Shown here one piece after another: positions 25,788 to 38,129 of a stretch of DNA of 64,000 nucleotides. A program made the translations under genes and the position numbers. The stretch comes from Capniomyces stellatus. Its lineage: Eukaryota; Kickxellomycota; Harpellomycetes; Harpellales; Legeriomycetaceae. How positions within the stretch are numbered: position 1 is the first letter of the stretch; the number at the start of each line of letters is the position of its first letter. The stretch is from assembly GCA_001661515.1 (NCBI GenBank), contig LUVW01000029.1, positions 53,100 through 117,099 of the forward strand. Reading direction: 5' to 3'. The notes beneath the pieces were generated by a model. It was not told the DNA's origin. It saw only the letters and a program-made list of their open reading frames with translations, and did no database searches.

Positions 25788-27023
25788 ATGGACAAGGAGG
25801 AAGTACCAAAAACGAGTCTGATTGAGCGTCCAACATACAATGTTTTGACTACCAAAGAGGCAAAGTACAATGCTACAAGGGACATCAACTGGCTATTCAC
25901 TGTCGGTCTGACATTCCTACATATCATGTCTATCTACGGTGTATACACAACAAAATACAACCACTACACGGCCGTATACTCTTTATATTTTGGAACACTG
26001 ACGGGACTTGGAAGTACAGGAGGATATCATCGATTGTGGGCACATAGGACATACAAGTCGGCACCATGGGTCCAAGTGTTCTTTCTGATTCTTGGCACCT
26101 CGTTGTTTCAAGGATCGGTTAGGTGGTGGGTTAAGGACCACAGATCACATCACAAGTACACCGACACAGAAAAAGATCCGTACAACGCCAAGTACGGGTT
26201 CTTTTACAGCCATATAGGGTGGTTGATCTACAAGAAGAACTACAGGGTTTTGGGATATGTCGAAATGTCAGATATCGATGTTGACCCACTGCTATATTAC
26301 CAAAACAAGTACTACTTTCCCTTGGCTATATTTCTGTCATTTATTGTGCCAACAGCGATTTGTGGGTTCGGGTGGGGTGACTGGAGGGGAGGGATATTTA
26401 TTGCTTCGTTTTTTCGCTTATTAGTTACCCAGCACTTAGTCTTTTGTGTGAACAGTGTTGCGCATTACTTTGGAACTCAGGACTATGACGATTTGCAAAC
26501 CTCAAAAGATAACTTTTTAACATCAATAGTCACGTTGGGCGAGGGGTACCATAACTTCCACCACGAATTCCCAAAGGACTACCGAAACGGGTACCGCTAC
26601 TACCAAATTGATTTCACAAAGTGGTTTATATATGCTCTATCCTTGACGGGATCCACATACGACCTCATAACCCACAAAACCGAGGACATTGAAAAAAACG
26701 TACAGGACATGCTTGACAAGAAGAACTCCAAGGACAACGGTGCATCTGAAGCCAAGAAGTTTGAAGACAAACTTCCCATAATCACCGCGACAGAGTTTGT
26801 CAAGCAGTCAAAGTCTGGAGGGGAAAAGTGGATTGTTATAAACAACGTTGTCCATGACGTCAGCTCCTTTATCAACACGCATCCAGGCGGAAAGGCATAC
26901 ATAAGGAATGGAATTGGAAAAGACATGACTGAGGCGTTTGTGGGAGGAGTCCATGTCCACCACAGCTCTGCATACAACATTCTAAGGCGGCTACAGGTTG
27001 GAAAACTGAACGAGTCGAGCTAG
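25788..27023 (+). CDS. OLE1: acyl-CoA delta-9 desaturase fused to cytochrome b5, copy 1
   Basis: The enzyme introduces the first double bond into saturated acyl-CoA at the ER membrane, using electrons from its own C-terminal cytochrome b5 domain. It is intronless, 411 residues. All three di-iron histidine boxes are present: HRLWAH (H81-H86), DHRSHHKYTD and GYHNFHHEFP. Four membrane helices are grouped in two pairs around them. The haem-binding HPGG motif starts at H365, with further histidines in VHVHHSSAY. The N-terminal extension is shorter than in the yeast enzyme. The ATG at 25788 is preferred over an in-frame ATG at 25722, because copy 2 has ATA at the equivalent upstream site. The 3' flank carries TATGC-type tandem repeats at about 27112-27172. 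Confidence 0.96.
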   Translation: MDKEEVPKTSLIERPTYNVLTTKEAKYNATRDINWLFTVGLTFLHIMSIYGVYTTKYNHYTAVYSLYFGTLTGLGSTGGYHRLWAHRTYKSAPWVQVFFLILGTSLFQGSVRWWVKDHRSHHKYTDTEKDPYNAKYGFFYSHIGWLIYKKNYRVLGYVEMSDIDVDPLLYYQNKYYFPLAIFLSFIVPTAICGFGWGDWRGGIFIASFFRLLVTQHLVFCVNSVAHYFGTQDYDDLQTSKDNFLTSIVTLGEGYHNFHHEFPKDYRNGYRYYQIDFTKWFIYALSLTGSTYDLITHKTEDIEKNVQDMLDKKNSKDNGASEAKKFEDKLPIITATEFVKQSKSGGEKWIVINNVVHDVSSFINTHPGGKAYIRNGIGKDMTEAFVGGVHVHHSSAYNILRRLQVGKLNESS

Positions 27024-27104
27024 ATGCTCCCTCAACAGTACACAACCTACAGAGCCATCTATTGCACGGAGTCGCCTATTGCACAGAGTCGCCCGTTCCA
27101 TGGA

Positions 27105-27172
27105 TTCGCTATACTATGCTATGCTATGCTATAATATGCTATGCTATGCTATACCACACTCTGACATTACAT
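27105..27172. repeat. TATGC-type short tandem repeat in the desaturase 3' flank
   Basis: Iterations of CTATG/CTATA follow the copy 1 stop codon. The same array follows copy 2 at about 30127-30194 with the same number of units, so it duplicated with the gene. Confidence 0.8.
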
Positions 27173-27371
27173 TATTTACTTTATTTTTATACATTTTCTA
27201 GACATTATATTATGATTTGTCTTGTAATTACCATTCGTCTATTTAGTCTATACATAAGCTTTACATTTGATACAAGAGTTCTGGTATCTTGCCAGAATAC
27301 AAATATTTGCAGCATTTTAAACACACGGTTGGTTTACATTTAGCAGAAATTAAAATTAAGTATAACAGTTG

Positions 27372-28701
27372 GTACATATATAGTTGGATAAGTAAGCGAG
27401 TGAGTATAGTCAAATTATGAGTATATTGAGAAATTTAGTTAAGGTTAGGCTTTTTTTTTTTGGACGTTTGTTGTATTTAGATTCAGAAAGTAAGTACAGC
27501 TTATATCTTATGTTAAAAGGCCAGTTATGCTAAAACTGGTATTAGTTTAAAGAAATCCCGAGTCGTGGAAATGGTAATTAAAATGTATGAAATCCCTAGA
27601 AACGCAGCACGAAGAATATTATTGGATGAATAAAGATGTAATTATAGAATGGGATATAAGTTCAATCTAAGGCGATATCACCTTTTTTCCTTTATAAAAC
27701 CCGCTTACTGACAAGTAATTATTTTCACTGAGGTATGGTATACTATTCAATTGTATAGTTGTACAGTTTACTGTGTCTTTGTGAGTTTACTGAACTTGCA
27801 ACTATCTAAAGTCAAAAATGCGTAATTTTGTTAACTAGCAGTTTTGAAAATATGTTGTTTTTATTTATTTCTAGCAATAACACTTCAACGTTTACTAACT
27901 ACTTGCTTGGTATTATAAACATGTAGTAGTTGTTTAGATTGAAGCTAGGGTTAACATCTTTTTTATTCTTTCCATTACGCAGGCTAAAAGGGGTGGGGGG
28001 GGGATTATTTGTTTAGTAAAGGAGAAAAACAACTATTTTGAAAATGTCCCACTGGATGAGTTCCAAAATAAACAGCAAATTCAAGCAAGTTCGGTAATAA
28101 CACTTGAATCGACAATATCGGCCTTGCTCAAAATATTTAGTTTTATCCGATTTTGTATGGGCCTAGCTTTTTACATACATTAACAATAACACAAAATCTA
28201 AAGTATAATTGGTTGAAAAATCTACAACTTTGCAAAAACAAAATAAAAAAAATCGAAAACCGAAAAAATACCAAGCTTAAAGCAGTATAAATATTCTATT
28301 AATAGCACAGCTGTTTTTTGATTTGGTTTACAAATATAATGCAGTAATTTAAGAGAGTTGACAAAGCTAGTAATAATAGTAAAAAAAAATTATAAATAAA
28401 GCTAAAGCGAGAATCAATATTGGATAGAAAAAAAAATATATGAAAATGCTTAAAATTCGAATGTATATTTATACCAAAAACTGACAAAGTTCACATTCAT
28501 TGGCTATATCAAAGTTGATTAGCTAATAACTAGTTTGGGTGTGACTTTGTTCTTTGACAAAAAAAAATAAGTGAAAAGCTCCTTGCTTTTAATGGATTGA
28601 AGAAATCAGCGAGCTTAATAATTCAACAATTTGAAGATAAAATAAAGTTTGCTACTAGATTCAGCAAGACTGACTTTGTCTCTTTAACTAAATCGAATAT
28701 A
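27372..28701. other. spacer between the desaturase copies
   Basis: About 1.3 kb of AT-rich sequence with a G9 run at about 28000. It contains no gene and serves as the private upstream region of copy 2. Confidence 0.5.
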
Positions 28702-30393
28702 AATAAAAGCATAAGACTAAACAGATAGAGAGAAAAAAACAATATACTCTATCAGTCCAATTTGCACCTCAAAATAATAATAAAAAGTACAACTATCCAG
28801 GCATCAAAAATGGACAAGGAGGAAGTACCAAAAACGAGTCTGATTGAGCGTCCAACATACAATGTTTTGACTACCAAAGAGGCAAAGTACAATGCTACAA
28901 GGGACATCAACTGGCTATTCACTGTCGGTCTGACATTCCTACATATCATGTCTATCTACGGTGTATACACAACAAAATACAACCACTACACGGCCATGTA
29001 TGCCGCGTATTTCGGGATACTGACAGGGTTTGGGATTACAGGAGGATATCATAGATTTTGGGCACATAGGACATACAAGTCGGCACCATGGGTCCAAGTG
29101 TTCTTTCTGATTCTTGGCACCTCGTTGTTTCAAGGATCGGTTAGGTGGTGGGTTAAGGACCACAGATCACATCACAAGTACACCGACACAGAAAAAGATC
29201 CGTACAACGCCAAGTACGGGTTCTTTTACAGCCATATAGGGTGGTTGATCTACAAGAAAAACCACAAGGTTTTGGGATATGTCGACATGTCAGATATTGA
29301 TGTTGATCCGTTTTTATACTACCAACACAAGTACTACTTCCCTTTGGCCACATTTCTGTCATTTATTGTGCCAACAGCGATTTGTGGGTTCGGGTGGGGT
29401 GACTGGAGGGGAGGGTTTTTCATTGCTTCATTCCTCCGTCTGGTGATTACCCAACACTTCACTTTTTGTGTGAACAGTGTTGCGCATTACTTTGGAACTC
29501 AGGACTATGACGATTTGCAAACCTCAAAAGATAACTTTTTAACATCAATAGTCACGTTGGGCGAGGGGTACCATAACTTCCACCACGAGTTTCCAAAGGA
29601 CTACAGAAACGGGTACCGCTACTACCACATTGACGCCACAAAGTGGGTGATATACGTGCTATCCTTGACCGGATCCACATACGACCTCATAACCCACAAA
29701 ACCGAGGACATTGAAAAGAACGTACAGGACATGCTTGACAAGAAGAACTCCAAGGACAACGGTGCATCTGAAGCCAAGAAGTTTGAAGACAAACTTCCCA
29801 TAATCACCGCGACAGAGTTTGTCAAGCAGTCAAAGTCTGGAGGGGAAAAGTGGATTGTTATAAACAACGTTGTCCATGACGTCAGCTCCTTTATCAACAC
29901 GCATCCAGGCGGAAAGGCATACATAAGGAATGGAATTGGAAAAGACATGACTGAGGCGTTTGTGGGAGGAGTCCATGTCCACCACAGCTCTGCATACAAC
30001 ATTCTAAGGCGGCTACAGGTTGGAAAACTGAACGAGTCGAGCTAGATGCTCCCTCAACAGTACACAACCTACAGAGCCATCTATTGCACGGAGTCGCCTA
30101 TTGCACAGAGTCGCCCGTTCCATGGATTCGCTATACTATGCTATGCTATGCTATAATATGCTATGCTATGCTATACCACGCTCTGACATTACATTATTTA
30201 CTTTATTTTTATACATTTTCTAGACATTATATTATGATTTGTCTTGTAATTACCATTCGTCTATTTAGTCTATACATAAGCTTTACATTTGATACAAGAG
30301 TTCTGGTATCTTGCCAGAATACAAATATTTGCAGCATTTTAAACACACGGTTGGTTTACATTTAGCAGAAATTAAAATTAAGTATAACAGTTG
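28702..30393 (+). repeat. tandem gene duplication, unit 2
   Basis: Second member of the duplication described at 25682-27371. The junctions are sharp on both sides: unrelated AT-rich DNA upstream, and GATA-rich simple sequence downstream from about 30394. Confidence 0.95.
28810..30045 (+). CDS. OLE1: acyl-CoA delta-9 desaturase fused to cytochrome b5, copy 2
   Basis: Tandem paralogue of the 25788 gene, also 411 residues and intronless. The three histidine boxes (HRFWAH, DHRSHHKYTD, GYHNFHHEFP) and the cytochrome b5 HPGG motif are intact, so it should be active. Residues 1-62 and the entire b5 domain equal copy 1. Differences cluster in residues about 63-84 (V63M, S65A, L66A, T70I, L74F, S76I, L83F), 150-182, 202-220 and 260-287. 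The first cluster lies in the helix before the first histidine box, close to where animal desaturases measure acyl chain length, so the two enzymes may prefer different substrates. That is inference. The promoter beyond about 106 bp is unrelated to that of copy 1. The gene converges on the channel gene, whose stop lies about 480 bp away. Confidence 0.95.
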   Translation: MDKEEVPKTSLIERPTYNVLTTKEAKYNATRDINWLFTVGLTFLHIMSIYGVYTTKYNHYTAMYAAYFGILTGFGITGGYHRFWAHRTYKSAPWVQVFFLILGTSLFQGSVRWWVKDHRSHHKYTDTEKDPYNAKYGFFYSHIGWLIYKKNHKVLGYVDMSDIDVDPFLYYQHKYYFPLATFLSFIVPTAICGFGWGDWRGGFFIASFLRLVITQHFTFCVNSVAHYFGTQDYDDLQTSKDNFLTSIVTLGEGYHNFHHEFPKDYRNGYRYYHIDATKWVIYVLSLTGSTYDLITHKTEDIEKNVQDMLDKKNSKDNGASEAKKFEDKLPIITATEFVKQSKSGGEKWIVINNVVHDVSSFINTHPGGKAYIRNGIGKDMTEAFVGGVHVHHSSAYNILRRLQVGKLNESS

Positions 30394-30526
30394 ATAGATA
30401 GTAAGATATACAAATAGATGAATACAAGTAAATAAAACAAACGTATAAATAGGTAGATAAATAGATGTATATGAACAAATAAATAAATAAATAAAAATGG
30501 TAAAAAAAAACAAAAACAAAAACTTT

Positions 30527-33500
30527 CTATGTCATACCAGGCTTGGATTTTTCAAACTTTACGGGCAGCCATAAGGTTGGAAACTTTCCGTTGAGTCCAG
30601 GATATGCGTAGTCTACAATACTATCGTCAAGAATTCCACTGACGTTCCGCATTTGGGGTTGTTTGTAATCGCAATGATTGTTGGGGATGAGTTTGTGTTG
30701 GGCACAGCCATTGAACCTTTGATAGTTTGTAAACTCAGTGGGTAAGGAAGTGGAGCTGGAATTTAACGAGCCAATTGAACCGAGGCGTAAGTGCAAACTT
30801 GGGTTCAGGTGCAAATCCAAGTTGTTATCGGCGTGTGAACGCTGGTCTAAGGTAAAGTCGGTGTTTGTATACTGAGAAGGTTTTGGTGCGGGAGAGTTGT
30901 ACAAGAACGAATCTATGTGGGGACTGGTTTGGTTTGGTGGAAGTATTTGGACTTTGGGGAGTGGTTGGAATGTAGTGTATGGTAAATCAAGGTCAAAATC
31001 GACGTTTTTATCGTTAAATCGTCTGTTTTCAGATGATTGGTCCTCGGTTGAACTTGCGTTAGAGCTGGCGTAAACATCGTCTTGATCTTGGTCTTCATCA
31101 TCAGCACTAGAGTCGGTGTTGTTGTTGGTTTCTTCTAGGCACCTGTTTTGGTAGAAGGTGTTTCCAAACTTTGCATCCAAAGACAAGTCAAAGATAGCAG
31201 TTGCGGGGTTAAATTCGCGGAAGAAGAACTCGTTAATGTCGTTTAAAACACCAGTTATCCACATTTTGACTGGGAAAATACATTTTGTGATTTGTCTAAA
31301 AATCTTTGACCCTCTGAGTCGCTTGGTGGTTGTGGTAACCAAGTTGGCTGAGCCCTCGGACATGGTGGTAAAAGTTCGTTTTATAAATGGAGCCCCATGA
31401 AGAACCGGCTCAAAGGCACCATCATCATCGGAATTAGAGTTAGAATACGAGCTGGAGTCAGAAAAGTCGAGGCTTGATGTAGAAGCAGAGTTTGGCGAGC
31501 TTGGATCAAAAATAGCAGCAGGACTTGGTACAATACTGGGATGTATGACTGAATTGTACACACCAAACTGGTTAGTTTGAACAAGGTTGCTGGAAATCAA
31601 GGCTTCAAAAGACGAGTTGAGATTCTGCAGATGATTTGGGCTAGACTCTTGTGGGACAAACAACAATCCATTTGTGTTTTGAACAAAGGCAGAATGCACA
31701 TCTATAGGCGTACTATTTTGGCCAGCATTGTGGCTACCGTTGCTGTGAGTTTCCTGGACAGGAACTACAGGTGAGTTGCGGTTAAAATCGGTATGTACGC
31801 GATGAAGTTTGGCATTTATGTTGAGAGTTGGCTGAGAAAAGTTTCTTTTGACGGTTTTAGCGTTAAATGAACCAGGCTTTGCTTGGTTGTAAAGCATGAC
31901 TGGGTATGAACTCTTGCCTTTAATCCTCCTATAAACACTGGAATGATACGACGCGGCTTTTATGATTTTGGGAGTAACTACTTTTGTGCTGGTAATTAGC
32001 GGTTTGGACGGCTTGATAAACAGGGGGATTTGGTGGCTCTGCGCTACACCTGACTCCTCGGCAATAATCATGTTTGAAATTGCGTTGTTCTTTTTGTTCT
32101 TCACAAACCGTGGCGATCTACCTACTTCAGTTGGTTGAAGGTGGTGCGGCCGTCTGTGCAAAACATGCTGTGGTTCTGACCTTACAACCCCGTGTTCACC
32201 AGTACCACCCAGCAACGCATGGCTTTTTTCTGCAACAAGACCAGAAGGAACAATGGGCTCACTCCTACTTTCATGGTTTACGTGGCCCAATTCTCCTCTG
32301 TCGTTGTGAGGAATTTCATTTATGTTGCTATTGGCTTGGCTTGAAGACTCCATTACTGGACTGATATCCGCAACTGCCAAACTGTTCCCGGTCTGTGTGT
32401 TTGTAAATAGGCTATTGGTCTTGTACGGGACATTGGTGGTCAACATGGGTTTAGATAGCCCTGTAGTTTGTTTTTCTAGCTTGATCAGGTCAAATTTGTT
32501 TGTTCTGGCTGATCTTACTGAAACAGATCTGGAAATAGGCCTTGTCTTTGTCTTTGATTTTGACTTTGACTTTGACTTTGATTTCGATTTCGATTTTGAT
32601 TTGTACTTGGATGTAAAGTTGTTGGATACAATTCCAATGTTGTAAGAGTCCAGCCTTGAACCCTCAACCTGGATGCTATAGTTATTACTACCTTGTCTGG
32701 CTGAATTTCGCAGTGAGGTTCGGTGTTTATACTTGGTCTCCTTTAGGTCAAGATAAACGCTAGCCTCTTGCGAGTATCGTTTTAGGCTTTTGCAGGATTT
32801 AGATCCATTGCTGGCTGAAAACTCCATCAGGGATCTGTAAGCGTTTCTGTTTGCGTTGGTGCGGCCCAGAGTGTCTGAAATATGTCGTTGTGAAGCACAA
32901 CCAGCAGCATTGGTGTCGGTTTTCGAGAATTGGGTTTGCGCAAACTCGTGGTTTATTTCTGAGTTGCTGATTTGAGAAATGTCTGGAATCACGGAATGTT
33001 CATTAAATCTGTCAAAGTTGACTTTTGGCTGAGGAATTATACCGTCGTGAATGTATGATTGGCGGTTTGTTATGTCTTTTAACCGAGAACTGTGCTGATT
33101 ATGGCTCTTTGTGTTTTGGGTGTTGGTGATGTTTAATCCATAATCAGGGGTTGGCAAAATGTCACTTTTATTGTTGTTGTTGTTGTTTCTGTTGCTATTT
33201 GGGCTGGTATTGGTTTTGGTATTATCATTACCATTACCATTACCATTGCTATTGCTATTGCTATTACTGGAGCTGTACACTTGAAGCTCTGGAGGATCTG
33301 GGTACGACTCTGCCACTGGCGGATGTCTCCATAGGTACAACGGGATGTACTTGAATCTAGACTCTGTGTTCATTCCGTACATGAACAGATAAGCAATACT
33401 GCCTACTATCAGGGGCAGCATATGGAAGGCATAGTAGTTGGAAGTTTTGACAATAATGAAGAACACGGTGGTCAGCTGGAAAAAAATAACCGAGATAATC

Positions 33501-36125
33501 ATTCTGACCAGGATTTTTGGCCACATCATCCCTCCAGACTCAAAACTGCGAAAGTAGACGTACAGCAGCAGGTACTTCATCACAATGTACCCAAAGAGAA
33601 AGTAAATAATAGACACAAACAGCACGAGCGGTGAAAGTGTACTGTACATCATTGATATAGTGAACACAAGCATTGGGTACGGGTAAACACCGTACCAATC
33701 AATGTACACAGGTGCAGCTATTTTTGAATAGTCCCTTGGCGTATGACACAACCAGCTCTGGAAAAGATGCCAGACCACAGGCCTCAGCTGCAGCAGCTTA
33801 AGCGGTTGGTACGCCACACCAAGCAGCAATATGTAGCTCACGTAGAACGACCCCAGCTCAGGAATCTTTTTACCAATGTTTCCAAGAAATTGGTTTGGGT
33901 TGGCAAACACCTTTATAACCATCTCCCACAACGTTCCCGAAACCAGCAGAATAAAAACTATAGTGTACAGCAGAAACAGCCACGTCTTGCATAGCACCGA
34001 AATGTCCATTTCCTGTTGACTCCGAGCACCGCCCAGCAGCACAACTTGTTTCAGCACAAACGGAATGATGTTGAACACCAACACCAACACCAGGGTAGGC
34101 ACTGTTGACGTCAGCAGCCCGTAGAAAATTCTGTTCTTGTCCAGGAACTCCTTCACGCCCCCGTAACTAGCAAGCGAACTTGTTGACAGCAACGAACTTG
34201 TCAAGGTAATTGGCACAAACCAAATAATACTCAGAAGTGCCAGCAAAAGAAAACTGATGTACCACCTCAGCCTCAGTTTCCTGGTCGAAAAGTTTGTGTT
34301 TCTCCAGTAAATCCCCCGAGGCTCAGACGCCAACTGCGCCTCCATCTTGTATGGGTTTGGGTAGCTTGACACTTGGCACGCCATGTGGGCTGTTGAAGCA
34401 TCCTCAAACGTCACAAACGCTGTGCTCGATGGCTTCGACTTTCTATAGTTTGTCCGCATCATCTTTGCCTCCGAGTCCAGCCTTTTAAACTTATCTCGCA
34501 AGTGGTCTAGCAGGTCTACGCTCTTGTATCTCCCCCCCTTCTTGCCTCTCTCCTTCACCTTCTTCTTCCTCCTTACTATTTCCCCATCCACTCCGCTCCC
34601 CAACCCCTTCATCTTCTTGTGCTTCGGTTGCGCCCACCTGTTCAGCAGCTCTCTCTCCAGTACCCTCGCTTCCTCTCCATCCTCCATTATCGTTGCCCAA
34701 AGCATTTCCCGGTCATAGCCTTCCGATACACACGGGTTGCCCAGTATGTCTGTGTACATCCTCTCAAGCATCATTAGCGTCTTGGTTCTCTTCTCAATCA
34801 CCTTAAGAAACTTTGTGTTCTCTGGTGATACCCACACCTTCTCAACTTTCCCTGCCCCAATCCCCTCCTGCCACATCCATTCCAACCGCGATGACTTTTT
34901 TGTCAAAAACTTTGGCACCTTACTCACCATTATCGTTCGTGACACCAATGCCTTTCTGCTGCTCAGCAAAAAGTGCCACCTCAACGACGCCCATTGCGAG
35001 TTGAACCTTGTCAGGTGGTAAAACGCCGTCATCGAAAAAACATACCCAAATATTATCTGGATCAGAACCAACCTGTTGTTGTCCTCATAGTTAATCATCG
35101 TTGTGTTGTTGAAAAACATCAGTGAAATCCGCTCGTTTAGGTATTTTTCTGCTAGCCCATGCTCCCCTGCCAATCGGTGCGACTCTATCTGCTTGTCGAT
35201 CTCAATAGCCGCATACTTTATATTTATCGGATATATCACCAACAACGATATAATTGCCAGGTTTATCAACAGACGAATACACATCTTGATAAATCGAAGA
35301 AATATGTATGCGTCAAGCCCCAACGAACTTAAAACATACGCCTCCGATGTTCTAAATGTAGGCATTATCCATCCAAACACCGTATTCGGTAACTTCATCG
35401 GTGCCGTACTATTTTATTTTTATATTTATTTATTTTTAAATTGTATTCCTAGTTTATATCTCTTCCCTACAGCACCGCTCCTTTTTTTTTTTCTTTCAAA
35501 AAATGTACTCAAATCTAAATTCCTTTTATCCTTCTTACATTTTAAGCCTGGTTCGCGGTGAAAATATATACTTGAATTTAAGCCGCAGTAAACTGAATAT
35601 AATAACAATCAAAACCCCAGCTCCAAACCCTATCAGCGCCTGTGTCAGTATGCTGATATCATCGTTACGTGTCTTGTTTATTAGCTTCTCAATCTCGGAT
35701 GGATTTAGCGCCGATTGAAGATCTTGGCGTTTGTAACTTTTGTATCTTCCATGTCTTTTGCTTCCTGTACTAAACGTATCTCTATCCACTGATGCGTCCC
35801 CCTCTGTGCTATTATTTGCCTCTATTATCTTGCGTCTATTTGATACGTATTTAACTTTTGGACTTTCCACCTTCTCGGCCCCTTCTTTGGGAATCCCAAT
35901 TCCTTTGTTGATTTCGACTTTATTTAAATCCGCCCATTTACCCTCTGAGTATACTATATCCTCGCTGTTGGTGTTTGAATTGCCTCCAGAACCATGCACA
36001 ATATCGTAGCTGTACTGTTTCTCCGACCCTTTAGCAACACTATAACTTGATGCGAATTTGACGTCCTTCACTGTAAAAAGTAACAGTATACACAGCACAT
36101 GGGTATACAATGTACCCCTTAACAT
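30527..36125 (-). CDS. CSC1/OSCA/TMEM63-like cation channel
   Basis: The model is complement(join(30527..35408,35539..36125)), 1,822 residues, with a 130-nt intron (GTAAGA...AAATAG) in phase. Exon 1 encodes a signal peptide (VLCILLLFTV), about 130 polar residues expected outside the cell, and the first membrane helix (ALIGFGAGVLIVIIFSLL). Exon 2 opens with the family signature FGWIMPTFRTSE and LGLDAYIFLRF. Next come more helices, the cytosolic RRM-like domain (STAFVTFEDASTAHMACQV, then PRGIYWRNTNFS) and the multi-helix pore region. The final PHM7_ext-type tail includes FNPATAIFDLSLDAKF and YPGLNGKFPTLWLP. Between pore and tail sit about 700 disordered Ser/Asn-rich residues with a Lys-Ser dipeptide run encoded at about 32544-32610. 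Family members are osmo- or mechanosensitive cation channels. At about twice the usual length, this is a large member. Confidence 0.92.
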
Positions 36126-38129
36126 TCTCTAAATATGTTCTTGATCGTCAAGTATTTCCTGCATTGATTAGCTGAGCCCGTTAACTTTGTTCAGGTGGTC
36201 CAAGAAACTACTCTTTTGAACTATTTTTATTTTAATGCCAAGTATCTTTTGTCTCTTGGTTTTTTAGTATCTGCATCCGAACTTTGTCTTTATTTAGTTG
36301 AAACTTTTTTAAAATTGTCGCGAATATTAATCCTCCTAATTAATATCAACGCCCTCTCACATTTATTTTATCCAACTTGATAAAATCCCTAGAGTCATGC
36401 ATGACCCTCATTCGCCTATTTTTAGTTTGTTTTTTTTTATTGTTGAAATAATTTAACCTTATAGCCATTGAAGTTTGGTTTAAGCTTTTTCTATTTACTG
36501 TTTGGTTTTTATATTTACTGTTTGGTTTTTATATTCACTGAGGCTTTTTTTTTTTTGCTTGCGATTTGACTTTTTTTCTCATTTTTACAACAATAATAAC
36601 AATAGTGAAAACAATTTAATGTTGGCAATACAACTCTCCATGAGTTTCAATTGACAAAGTGTACTTTCATCGCATTTTCAACCACCACCGCTCCACTTGT
36701 CCATTACTTCATGTGGATAGCTGGGTATACAATGATAACTACAAAATCCTTACAATTTCTAATACTCGCTAAATCACTATGCTGAATTAAGCTATGCTCA
36801 ACTCCAACAAATACTCGGCTCACAAATCAAGGTTGAACTCCACCATTCCTCTTTTAGCAACCCTGAACATTAGTTGGAAGAAAACAAAAGTATGAGCTTT
36901 TGAGAAATGGCTAATCAGCAAAAAGTGACAGTTCAAATGAATCTACAAATTTATAGCCATAAGGTCTAGAATACATGCTTGTCGCGGCACAATACTCTAT
37001 GTTCGTCGTTGAACTAAACCACACAAATATCCTCAGTTGTATCTTTACAGACAAACTATAATCGATTTACCCCTCCACGTTATAACCCTTTCTGAACACA
37101 TTGGTAATCTATGAAAAACCTACAGCTTAATTTGCAGGATTTGTAATTTACCTTAATTTCCCAATTTTATACTAAACCGAGGTTATTTTTGCATTTCTGA
37201 AGAAAGAAAAAAAAGAAATTCTCCCAAGGAATTTACGCAAAGATGTGTCAAAGCCAGATTTAACTCCCACTGCCCACTTTGTGGAATTACGGCTGCATCA
37301 ATGAAACTAAATGTAGACGCTACTGTCGCATATAAAAAAGCCCTAACTGTCGGATGACATTTTGTAATTAGCAATATTTGGGCCTATCTTTGCTTTTTTT
37401 TTGTAAGGTCAATGTCGTGTTCCTTGATATAAACGATATTCACTCGCTGTTTACGAGACCTTTTCATCAAATACAACCACTACGCATTTGAGTAGACCCA
37501 ATTATACATTTAGATGCTTTTAATGCTGTGCTTTTCACCAAATCCTACTTTACTTTACAACAATGCACCTAATTTGCTGAATCAGGCTATGTAAGATTGA
37601 AATAAAAGTAAACTAATTAAAGTAAGCTCAAAACAATTCAAACCCGCTTCCCGTGGCCATTGTAGACTTAAAAACAATCGGAATAAACGTTCAGTAACCT
37701 GAATCAAATCTAACATTAAAATACCAGTCAAGCCAAACAATAACCCTCCCCCCCCCCATTGCGAAAAAACCAGTATTCCGTTTTGGATTTTCTGCTAGAT
37801 ATCCAAGTATTTATATGTTGCACTATTTTAATGTAAATTGGAGGTAATCCAATAAAAATAACAATAGTGCAGATTAAAATAGAATCACTCGTTTATTGGT
37901 GTTTTCCAGAGTCTGAATTCTGCTGATGTGTTTTTATTAACGGCAAAACAGTCAGATTAATATATCTACTTTTCTGCATGACCATTGGCTAAATCGAACT
38001 ACTCGATCAATAAACAAACCCTTTGGTAAATTAACTCCAAATGTGCTGATTTTAATAGTCTAATGTGGAAATAATAGTTTATAAGCATAAACAAATATGG
38101 TCAGAGAATCCTAATTAGTAAATTGGCCT
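36126..38129. other. gene-free spacer
   Basis: AT-rich sequence with T runs, a CTGTTTGGTTTTTATATT direct repeat at about 36497-36535 and a C10 run at about 37748. No gene is supported. Confidence 0.45.

Larger units (their letters stand above)
25682..27371 (+). repeat. tandem gene duplication, unit 1
   Basis: About 1.69 kb is repeated at 28702-30393, an offset of about 3,022 bp. Homology begins about 106 bp before the start codon and ends abruptly in AAGTATAACAGTTG about 348 bp after the stop. The 3' flank differs by one visible base, whereas the coding part has four divergent blocks. Confidence 0.95.

Noticed and set aside
27062..27343. open frame after desaturase copy 1, also present after copy 2
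   Set aside because: It lies in the duplicated 3' flank over the TATGC repeat. Its presence twice is due to the duplication, not coding conservation.
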